Assembly: GCA_022573935.1 (NCBI GenBank)
Contig: JACZTE010000025.1
Location: 1-8,647 of the forward strand
DNA: 8,647 nt
Direction of reading: 5' to 3'
DNA from: Chloroflexota bacterium
Lineage (GTDB): Bacteria > Chloroflexota > Dehalococcoidia > DSTF01 > RBG-16-68-14
Shown one piece after another: positions 1 through 5,439 of this stretch. The translations under genes and the position numbers were made by a program. The notes below the pieces were generated by a model. The model searched no databases, was not told the origin of the DNA, and saw only the letters and a list, made by a program, of their open reading frames with translations. Position 1 is the first letter of the stretch. Every line of letters begins with the position of its first letter.

Positions 1-363
1 ACGGTCATGGCCAAGGCCTATAGCCTCAGTGAGGTCTTCGTTCAGATTGAGGGCGCGGGCGGCGGTGCGGGCGATCTGAGCCGTCTCCAGGGGGTGGGTC
101 AGTCGTGTGACGAAGTGGTCGCCGCTGGGCGCGACGAAGACCTGCGTCTTGTGCTTGAGCCGCCGGAACGCCTTGCTGTGGATGATCCGGTCTCGGTCAC
201 GTTGGAACTCTGTGCGAACCGGCGAGGGCTCCTCAGGATGCTCCCTTCCCTGGCTCTGGAAGCTGTTGGCGGCGAAGGGGGAGAGGAGCTGTTCTCGCTG
301 CTCGAGCCGCCGCCGTACCGTCGCAAGCAGATCGTCGTGTACCCGGGCCGGCCGCTGGACCAT
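1..363 (-). CDS. dgt: dGTP triphosphohydrolase-like HD protein, N-terminal part (runs off left edge)
   Basis: Reading the minus strand from ATG 363-361 gives 121 codons that stay open to the window edge. The protein matches the N-terminus of the bacterial dGTPase-like family: [12 protein letters not shown] near residue 23, then [20 protein letters not shown] at 53-72, [18 protein letters not shown] at 73-90, and [16 protein letters not shown] at 105-120. His90 and the His119-Asp120 pair are the expected HD-domain metal ligands. Family members hydrolyse dNTPs to the deoxynucleoside plus triphosphate and act in dNTP pool control. No ATG, GTG or TTG lies between the upstream in-frame stop (TAG, near 458) and this ATG, so the start is well fixed. 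The gene diverges from the tRNA genes. Family membership is secure; the nucleotide preference is not visible here, and the rest of the protein lies outside the window. Confidence 0.9.
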   Translation of the reverse strand, partial: MVQRPARVHDDLLATVRRRLEQREQLLSPFAANSFQSQGREHPEEPSPVRTEFQRDRDRIIHSKAFRRLKHKTQVFVAPSGDHFVTRLTHPLETAQIARTAARALNLNEDLTEAIGLGHDR

Positions 364-371
364 CGCGTCGC

Positions 372-377
372 CATTGT
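372..377 (-). promoter_or_regulatory. Possible -10 element of the dGTPase gene (near-leaderless)
   Basis: On the minus strand TACAAT lies 8 nt upstream of the only plausible start codon (363-361). A transcript would begin about 365, leaving almost no leader, and no Shine-Dalgarno sequence is visible. A -35 match at 16-18 nt is poor (TTCCGG at best), so this is tentative. The same TACAATG string occurs as the -10 of tRNA-Asn at 7960-7966. Confidence 0.3.
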
Positions 378-436
378 AACGGAGGGTCCAAGCAGCCGGA
401 AGGATAACGGGTCTAGGAACGGAAAGATGACGAAAC

Positions 437-466
437 TTGAGGGCGAGGAAGGGTAGCGGCTAAAAT
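437..466 (+). promoter_or_regulatory. Promoter of tRNA-Leu/tRNA-Gln
   Basis: TTGAGG (437-442) and TAAAAT (461-466) are separated by 18 nt and point at tRNA-Leu, with predicted transcription start near 473, about 25 nt before the mature tRNA 5' end. It sits in the 134-nt gap between the divergent dGTPase start and tRNA-Leu. The spacer length equals that of the tRNA-Asn promoter at 7936-7965. It may also serve the downstream operon, since no terminator is seen after tRNA-Gln. Confidence 0.55.
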
Positions 467-497
467 GAGGTGGCGATAGAGCGCGTATCGCCTGGGT

Positions 498-586
498 GCC
501 GAAGTGGCGGAACTGGTAGACGCGACGGTCTCAAAAACCGTTGCCCCGTGAGGGGCGTGCCGGTTCGAGTCCGGCCTTCGGCACCA
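498..586 (+). tRNA. tRNA-Leu (anticodon CAA), CCA encoded
   Basis: The acceptor stem GCCGAAG (498-504) pairs with CTTCGGC (576-582), followed by discriminator A583 and encoded CCA (584-586). The anticodon stem ACGGT/ACCGT (525-529/537-541) encloses the loop CTCAAAA with anticodon CAA at 532-534, reading UUG Leu codons. A long variable arm (CCCC 544-547, GTGA, GGGG 552-555) is the class II hallmark. The T arm is GCCGG-TTCGAGT-CCGGC (559-575). All stems are intact, so this looks functional. Confidence 0.97.
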
Positions 587-604
587 ACCACCGCTCTCGG
601 GCGC

Positions 605-678
605 TGCCGAGTGGTGTAACGGTAGCACAGGGGTCTTTGGAGCCTCTGGTCTAGGTTCGAATCCTAGCTCGGCAACCA
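605..678 (+). tRNA. tRNA-Gln (anticodon TTG), CCA encoded
   Basis: The acceptor TGCCGAG (605-611) pairs with CTCGGCA (668-674), with discriminator A675 and encoded CCA (676-678). The anticodon loop CTTTGGA (635-641) gives anticodon TTG at 637-639. The T arm is CTAGG-TTCGAAT-CCTAG (651-667). The weak U1-A72 pair is typical of tRNA-Gln. It lies 18 nt after tRNA-Leu, with no promoter or terminator between them, so the two are probably co-transcribed. Confidence 0.96.
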
Positions 679-703
679 GGGCGAATCACGAACACCCCGT
701 GTG

Positions 704-709
704 AGGAGG
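704..709 (+). promoter_or_regulatory. Shine-Dalgarno of the first CoA-transferase gene, unusually distant
   Basis: AGGAGG lies 13 nt before ATG 723, longer than the usual 5-9 nt. An in-frame TGA at 702-704 rules out any earlier start in this frame, and no alternative start lies between, so the distant site is probably the real one. Initiation may be relatively weak. Confidence 0.5.
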
Positions 710-722
710 CAACGCAAGCGAG

Positions 723-1970
723 ATGCTTGGGAATGGTCAACTATCGCTAGAGGGGATCAAGATCCTGGACCTGGCCAGGCTGGGGCCGGGGCCTCACTGC
801 GCCCAGATCCTGGGCGACCTGGGCGCCGACATCGTCAAGGTGGAGGAGCCGGGTCCCGGCCGGGGGCGTCGGGCGGGCCGCGTCCTGAGGCTGGCTGGTA
901 GTTCCCCCATCCGGCGAAACTCGCGCAGCATCGGGCTCAACCTGAAGAGCGACGAAGGGCGCGAGGTCTTCTACAAGCTGGCGGCCTCGGCGGACGTGAT
1001 CATGGAGGGTTATCGGCCGGGCGTGGCGAAGCGCCTCGGGATCGACTACGAGACCATCCGAGCGATACAGCCCGGCATCATCTATGCGGCGCTGAGCGGC
1101 TACGGACAGGACGGCCCGTACGCCGGCTACGTCGGCCACGATATCAACTACCAGGGCGTGGCCGGGATCCTGGGGCTGAGCGGCGATCCAGACGGCCCTC
1201 CCGCCATACCCGGCCTCGCCACCGCGGACGACGCGGGCGGCATCAGCGCCGCGCTCGCCATCCTCGTCGCCTACGTTGGCAAGCAACGCACAGGTATCGG
1301 CCAATACGTAGACGTCTCGATGGTCGATACGCTGATCACGATGATGTTTCTCCCCATCGACCAGTACATCAGCAGCGGAGAGGTTCCCCACCGCGGCAAA
1401 ACGATGCTCACGGGACTCTACCCCTGGTACAACGTCTACGAGGCCAAGGACGGCAAGTATCTCTCCGTGGGCGCCGTCGAACCCTGGTTCTACGAGAACC
1501 TCTGCCGCCTGCTGGGACGGGAGGACTTCGCTCCCGACCAGTACGCGGAGAGCGAGAGGCAGGCGGAGATCTTCGAGGCCTTCCGCGAGATCTTTCGCAC
1601 CAAGACGCGCGACGAGTGGGTGGCAGAGCTCATGCCCGCGGAGACCTGCGTGGCGCCGATCTACTCGCTGGACGAAGTCGTGCGCGATCGCCACTTGCAA
1701 CAACGGCAAATGATTGTAGAATCGGAGGGGCCGGATAAGACCATGCGGAAGCAGGTGGGCTTCATGGTCAAGTTTTCGGAGACGCCGGGCCAGATCCGGC
1801 GGCCGGGCCCGGAGCTGGGCCAGGACACCGGCGAGCTGCTGGCAGAGCTCGGGTATGATGATCGGGCCATCGAGGCCATGGAGCAAGCTGGAGCTGTCGC
1901 GCCTCGTAACGGAGAAGCAGCCGCAGAGCCTGTCGGCGGCGGCCAGTCGGAGAAGGGGGAAGAACAATGA
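723..1970 (+). CDS. Class III (CaiB/BaiF family) CoA-transferase
   Basis: A 415-residue cytosolic protein of normal family length (about 380-420). The N-terminal Rossmann-like part has ILDLARLGPGPHCAQILGDL (14-33) and GADIVKVEEPG (34-44). This is followed by NSRSIGLNLKSDEGREVF (66-83), EGYRPGVAKRLG (95-106) and YAALSGYGQDGPYA (121-134), all CaiB/BaiF landmarks. The expected catalytic Asp is Asp169 in TADDAGGISAALAIL (D-x3-G, ten residues before the helix position that is Gly in formyl-CoA transferase). KQRTGIGQYVDVSMVD follows. Such enzymes move CoA between carboxylates through an aspartyl-CoA thioester, or epimerise acyl-CoAs; the substrate cannot be read from sequence. The loop at 45-65 is rich in Arg and Gly and lacks the usual GDPxR segment. 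The last 25 or so residues are a low-complexity Ala/Gly/Glu tail. The stop overlaps the next start (ATGA), implying translational coupling. Inferred role: activation of the pathway acid. Confidence 0.9.
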   Translation: MLGNGQLSLEGIKILDLARLGPGPHCAQILGDLGADIVKVEEPGPGRGRRAGRVLRLAGSSPIRRNSRSIGLNLKSDEGREVFYKLAASADVIMEGYRPGVAKRLGIDYETIRAIQPGIIYAALSGYGQDGPYAGYVGHDINYQGVAGILGLSGDPDGPPAIPGLATADDAGGISAALAILVAYVGKQRTGIGQYVDVSMVDTLITMMFLPIDQYISSGEVPHRGKTMLTGLYPWYNVYEAKDGKYLSVGAVEPWFYENLCRLLGREDFAPDQYAESERQAEIFEAFREIFRTKTRDEWVAELMPAETCVAPIYSLDEVVRDRHLQQRQMIVESEGPDKTMRKQVGFMVKFSETPGQIRRPGPELGQDTGELLAELGYDDRAIEAMEQAGAVAPRNGEAAAEPVGGGQSEKGEEQ

Positions 1971-3133
1971 ACTTTGGGCTAACCAAGGAAGAGGAGGCGT
2001 TCAAGAGCGAGGTGCAGGAGTTCCTCGCCGCAGAGCTCACCGACGATGTCGCGGGGAGCATCTTTATCGATACCCCCGAGCGGGTGGCGTTCATCGATAA
2101 GCTGGCCGATCGTGGCTGGCTCTCCATGGGCTTCCCTGAGGAGTACGGCGGATCAGAGCGGCCGATGCCGATGGCGCAGTACATCCTCAACCAGGAGCTC
2201 GAGATGGCTAGCGCGCCGATCGTCGGGAAGAACGTCGGCGTCATCGCCAACACGATCCTGCACAACGGCAGCGAGGAGCTCAAGAAGGAGTTCCTGCCCA
2301 AGATCTTCAGGAACGAGGGCCAGTGGGCCATCACCTACACGGAGCCGGAGGCCGGCACCGACCTCGCCAGCCTGCAGTGCAAAGCCGTGCTGGACGGCGA
2401 TGAGTTCGTGATCAACGGCCAGAAGCGCTTCATCACCTCCGCCCACTTCTCCGAATACTTCTGGACCGCCGTGCGCACCGACCCCGACTCGCCCAAGCAC
2501 AAGGGGATCAGCCTCCTCATCATCGACAAGGACTCTCCCGGCATCACCATCACCCCGATGTACTGCGTCGGCAGCGCCGGGGCGGAGCGGACCAACGAGG
2601 TCTTCTTCGATGACGTGCGCGTGCCCAAGGGCCGGCTCGTCGGCGAGATGAACCGGGGCTGGTACTACATCATGGAGGCGCTGGACTACGAGCGCTTCAC
2701 CATCATCTCGTTCACGCCGATGATCAAGCGCTTCGAGCGCCTCGTCGAATGGGTGAAGGAGACGACGATCAACGGCAGGCGGCTCAAGGACGACCCTGTC
2801 GTCCGGCGCCGGATCGCCCGAATGGCGGTGCTCATAGAGATCGGCAGGATGCTGGAGCTCCGCTGCATCTGCACCGCCGCGGTCGCCGTCCCCAACATCG
2901 AATCGGCGATGAACAAGGCCTGGGGCGGCATTATCGGCTCCGAACTATCGGACATGACCTTGGACTTCATGGGGGCCTACGGCTACCTCTGGAGGGGCTC
3001 CGAGCAGGCCCCCCTGGACGGAGAAACCGTCGATCAATACCTGATGAGCGGCCACTCCCGCGTTGCCGCTGCCGGAGTAGACATCGCCAAGGGCATCGTC
3101 GCCAGGCGGCTCCTGAAGCTCCCGCACCAGTAG
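1967..3133 (+). CDS. Acyl-CoA dehydrogenase, subunit carrying the catalytic glutamate
   Basis: A 388-residue flavoprotein family member. Its helical N-terminal domain begins MNFGLTKEEEAFKSEVQEFL. The central beta domain carries the signature WAITYTEPEAGTDLAS (120-135) and FVINGQKRFITSAHFSEYFW (147-166). Glu242 in EALDYERF aligns with the Glu254-type catalytic base of isovaleryl-CoA dehydrogenase. At the alternative C-terminal Glu376 site (medium-chain type) there is only Ala/Gly (VAAAGVDIAKGIVARRLLKLP). The usual RxxFGxP and QxxGGxGY elements, which contact the FAD of the neighbouring subunit, are missing or degenerate (LDFMGAYGY). Such proteins normally need a partner, and the next gene supplies the missing motifs. 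Start: ATG at the ATGA overlap, with AAGGGGGA 7 nt upstream. Predicted reaction: alpha-beta desaturation of an acyl-CoA, passing electrons to electron-transfer flavoprotein. Confidence 0.9.
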   Translation: MNFGLTKEEEAFKSEVQEFLAAELTDDVAGSIFIDTPERVAFIDKLADRGWLSMGFPEEYGGSERPMPMAQYILNQELEMASAPIVGKNVGVIANTILHNGSEELKKEFLPKIFRNEGQWAITYTEPEAGTDLASLQCKAVLDGDEFVINGQKRFITSAHFSEYFWTAVRTDPDSPKHKGISLLIIDKDSPGITITPMYCVGSAGAERTNEVFFDDVRVPKGRLVGEMNRGWYYIMEALDYERFTIISFTPMIKRFERLVEWVKETTINGRRLKDDPVVRRRIARMAVLIEIGRMLELRCICTAAVAVPNIESAMNKAWGGIIGSELSDMTLDFMGAYGYLWRGSEQAPLDGETVDQYLMSGHSRVAAAGVDIAKGIVARRLLKLPHQ

Positions 3134-3148
3134 GCAACGGATACAAGC

Positions 3149-3153
3149 GAGGT
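3149..3153 (+). promoter_or_regulatory. Ribosome binding site deciding the start of the second dehydrogenase
   Basis: GAGGT lies 9 nt upstream of ATG 3163 but 15 nt upstream of the in-frame ATG 3169. This favours 3163. The reading frame stays open far upstream, back into the preceding gene, but that extension is the wrong frame of the first dehydrogenase and is not coding. Confidence 0.5.
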
Positions 3154-3162
3154 AACAGCATC

Positions 3163-4299
3163 ATGGATATGGAACTGACCGAAACGCAGCGGCACCTGAA
3201 AGACACCGCGCGGAGACTGATGGAGAAGGAGTGCCCGCCCGGCTTCGTCCGCGAGATGGAACAGAGCGAGCTGGGCTACTCTCCGGAGCTCTGGAAGCAG
3301 ATGGCCGAAGTGGGCTGGCTGGCCTTGCCCCTCCCCGAGGAGTACGACGGCATCGGTCTGGGCACCGTCGACCTCGCCATCCTGACGAAGGAGCTGGGCC
3401 GGGCCCTCTGCCCCAGCCCGTACCTCCCCACGGTCGTCCTGGCCGGCGGGGCGATCGTGGCAGCCGGCAGCGAAGCGCAGAAGCGCACCCACCTAGCTAA
3501 CATCATCGCCGGCGACACCGTGATCGCATTCGCCATGCAGGAGTCGACCCAGTACTACGACGCTCGCGGCGTGTCGACCCGAGCGACGGCCGAGGGCGAC
3601 GGCTTCGTCCTCAACGGCACGAAGATGTTCGTGGAGTTCGCCGGGGCGGCCGATCTGCTACTCGTCGTCGCGAGAAGCGAAGGAGAGCCGCCTTCCTCGG
3701 ACGGCCTGAGCATGTTCCTCATCGACCCGAAGAGCCCGGGCGTGAAGATGACCCATTTGCCGACGATGGCACGGGACAAGCAGTACGAGGTGGTGCTGGA
3801 CAACGTACAGGTGTCTGGAGACGATCTCCTGGGCCCGGCCGGCGGAGCGTGGCCGCTCCTTGAGGAGGTCGTCCAGCGCGGCACCATTGCGTTCGCCTCC
3901 TACGCTGTAGGCGCCGCCGAAAAGATGCAGGAGATGTCGACCGATTTCGCCAAGGACCGGGTACAGTTCGGCCGTCCTATCGGCAGCTTCCAAGTGATCC
4001 AGGGCTACCTGGCGCAGCTGATCATCGAGATCTGGGGAGCTGAGACGCTGACGTACTACACGGCCTGGGCCATGGACGAGGGGATGCCCGTTCGCGGGCT
4101 GGTAGCCAAGACAAAGGCCTTCGCCGGCGATACGATCAAGCACACCACCGACGTTGGCTCGCAGATCTTCGGCGGGATCGGCTACATGGAGGATATGGAC
4201 AACACCCTCTACCTCCGTCGAGGCAAGCAGTACCAGCTAGCGATGGGCGATGGCGGATACTGGGAAGATGTCATCGCCGAAGAGATCTTGGACAAGTAG
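3163..4299 (+). CDS. Acyl-CoA dehydrogenase, partner subunit lacking the catalytic glutamate
   Basis: 378 residues, beginning MDMELTETQRHLKDTARRLM. It is a clear acyl-CoA dehydrogenase: LALPLPEEYDGIGLGTVDLA (53-72), FVLNGTKMFV (148-157), RVQFGRPIGSFQVIQ (266-280, the partner-FAD Arg motif) and GSQIFGGIGYMEDMDNTLYL (332-351). The residue aligned with Glu242 of the preceding protein is Gln238 (VVQRGTIAF). The C-terminal alternative site is also not Glu; RRGKQYQLAMGDGGYWEDVI replaces the usual YEGT/GGTSEIQ region. The substrate/flavin signature is eroded (QESTQYYDARG instead of TEPxAGTD). Known alpha2beta2 dehydrogenases, such as the mycobacterial FadE pairs of cholesterol side-chain breakdown, show this split. 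I infer that this subunit completes the FAD site of the 1967-3133 product. It lies 29 nt downstream of that gene. Confidence 0.88.
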   Translation: MDMELTETQRHLKDTARRLMEKECPPGFVREMEQSELGYSPELWKQMAEVGWLALPLPEEYDGIGLGTVDLAILTKELGRALCPSPYLPTVVLAGGAIVAAGSEAQKRTHLANIIAGDTVIAFAMQESTQYYDARGVSTRATAEGDGFVLNGTKMFVEFAGAADLLLVVARSEGEPPSSDGLSMFLIDPKSPGVKMTHLPTMARDKQYEVVLDNVQVSGDDLLGPAGGAWPLLEEVVQRGTIAFASYAVGAAEKMQEMSTDFAKDRVQFGRPIGSFQVIQGYLAQLIIEIWGAETLTYYTAWAMDEGMPVRGLVAKTKAFAGDTIKHTTDVGSQIFGGIGYMEDMDNTLYLRRGKQYQLAMGDGGYWEDVIAEEILDK

Positions 4300-4310
4300 G
4301 AGAGCAATCT

Positions 4311-4874
4311 ATGACTGAAGACGAGTTCGAAACGATACCGGACTACGCGTCCGAAGAGGCGAGGGCGGGGATCCTGGAGATGGCCCAGGAGACGGAGCCC
4401 CAGCCCTGCGCGGTGGAGTGCTGCGAGCACCTGATCCGCCACTGGTGCGAGACGGTGGAGGACGGCAACCCCCTCTACCTGGATGAGGAGTACGCGAAGT
4501 CTCGTGGCTTCCGCGGTCTCGTCGCCCAGCCGGGGATGATCGTCTCTACGCTCACGGTACCCTTCCGCTGGCCGTGGCCTCCCAAGGGCTACAAGCGCGA
4601 GCGGAACATCCACTTCGAGCTCAAGGAGTTCTTGGGGCTCCCTGTCGGCATCCTGGTCGATTGGGAGGTCGAGTACTACGAACCGATCCAGGTGGGCGAC
4701 AGGCTGAGCACCAGCGGCCGGCTCAGCTCCATCTCGCCCTGGCGCAAGACTCGTCTCGGCGAGGGCCACTTCTGGACCACCGAGACGAACTATCGCAACC
4801 AGAACGACCAGCGCGTCGCGCGTGCGGTGACCACCCTCTACGGCTACGGCCGCGAGGGCGGACGGCCTAGCTAA
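4311..4874 (+). CDS. MaoC-like hot-dog hydratase subunit, non-catalytic type (FAS1-like dehydratase N-terminal domain)
   Basis: 187 residues. LIRHWCETVEDGNPLYLDEE (41-60) and YAKSRGFRGLVAQPGM (61-76) match the MaoC-dehydratase N-terminal family. WEVEYYEPIQVGDRLSTSGR (118-137) is the second hot-dog strand set. In catalytic (R)-hydratases the motif is D-x-N-P-x-H; here it is Asp51-Gly-Asn-Pro-Leu-Tyr56, so the catalytic His is replaced by Tyr. This suggests a substrate-binding or structural half that pairs with the next gene product, as in double hot-dog hydratases. There is no DUF35 domain, unlike ChsH2 of mycobacteria. AGGAG (4298-4302) overlaps the stop of the preceding gene and is 8 nt before the ATG. 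The gap to the next gene is 10 nt. Confidence 0.82.
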   Translation: MTEDEFETIPDYASEEARAGILEMAQETEPQPCAVECCEHLIRHWCETVEDGNPLYLDEEYAKSRGFRGLVAQPGMIVSTLTVPFRWPWPPKGYKRERNIHFELKEFLGLPVGILVDWEVEYYEPIQVGDRLSTSGRLSSISPWRKTRLGEGHFWTTETNYRNQNDQRVARAVTTLYGYGREGGRPS

Positions 4875-4879
4875 GGAGG
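4873..4879 (+). promoter_or_regulatory. Strong Shine-Dalgarno of the catalytic MaoC subunit
   Basis: AAGGAGG, 5 nt before ATG 4885, overlapping the TAA stop of the upstream MaoC-like gene. It is the best ribosome binding site in the operon and fits coupled production of the two hydratase subunits. Confidence 0.6.
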
Positions 4880-4884
4880 CAATC

Positions 4885-5388
4885 ATGCCCGGTGGATGGC
4901 ACAACGCTACTGAAGAAACTCTCGACGCGGAGAGGACAGGCTACCAACCGAAGCCGCCCAGCGAGCTGTACTGGGAGGACGTGAAGGAGGGCGACGAGCT
5001 GCCCACGTTGGTGATGCCGATCAACGTCACCCGCTGCGTGATGATGGCCTCCGCGAGCCGCGACTTCGCGCCACAGCACCACCACAGCGAGTACGCTCAG
5101 ACGCGATCGAAGACCAAGGACATGTTCCTGGGTACCCACTTCAACGCTGGGATGATGAGCCGCTTCATGACCGACTGGGCGGGGCCCCTGAGCACCGTTC
5201 GGCGCATCCGGCTGGGGCTGCGACGCAGCATCTGCGCCGGCGAGGACATGATCATCAACGGCCGCGTCTCTCGCAAGTTCGAGAAGGACGGGGAGCACCG
5301 CGTGGACATCGACATCGACGTCTCGACGCAGAACGGCCCCGCGTATGATTGCGGGGGCACGCTCGCGCTACCAACCAGAAACTCGTAA
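4885..5388 (+). CDS. MaoC-family (R)-specific enoyl-CoA hydratase subunit, catalytic type
   Basis: 167 residues. LYWEDVKEGDELPTLVMPI (28-46) is the usual opening of the C-terminal hot-dog half. The hydratase 2 dyad is intact: Asp60 and His65 in SRDFAPQHHHSEYA have the same D-x4-H spacing as Asp31/His36 of the Aeromonas PhaJ hydratase. FLGTHFNAGMMSRFMTDWAG (81-100) corresponds to the hydratase segment that usually reads VHGM. A run of three His (65-67) is unusual. Together with the upstream protein this would form one double hot-dog unit that adds water to a trans-2-enoyl-CoA. The first 25 or so residues are an extra N-terminal extension. Hydration of an unsaturated product of the dehydrogenase pair is the inferred step; a thioester dehydration in the reverse direction is also possible. 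Confidence 0.83.
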   Translation: MPGGWHNATEETLDAERTGYQPKPPSELYWEDVKEGDELPTLVMPINVTRCVMMASASRDFAPQHHHSEYAQTRSKTKDMFLGTHFNAGMMSRFMTDWAGPLSTVRRIRLGLRRSICAGEDMIINGRVSRKFEKDGEHRVDIDIDVSTQNGPAYDCGGTLALPTRNS

Positions 5389-5439
5389 CCGCACGCAGCT
5401 ATCGCAGCACAGCAGTCGAACAGCGAACGAGGCACGCGA

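Noticed and set aside
7..456. 149-codon plus-strand open frame
   Set aside because: It is the antisense of the dGTPase N-terminus, which has unmistakable family motifs on the minus strand in another frame, and its 3' part runs through the promoter region.
413..628. Minus-strand frame encoding a GWCRRPDSNRHAPHG-like peptide
   Set aside because: This peptide is the well-known false translation of antisense tRNA, here tRNA-Leu.
747..1967. Open frame of about 400 codons on the minus strand
   Set aside because: It is exactly antisense to the CaiB/BaiF gene, shows no family motifs, and such long antisense frames are common in high-GC DNA.
2749..3162. Long N-terminal extension of the second acyl-CoA dehydrogenase
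   Set aside because: It is an alternative frame of the first dehydrogenase gene; the family's usual N-terminus begins at ATG 3163, with a ribosome binding site just upstream.
4209..4904. 231-codon minus-strand open frame
   Set aside because: It lies antisense across the dehydrogenase end and the MaoC-like gene, with no recognisable domain.
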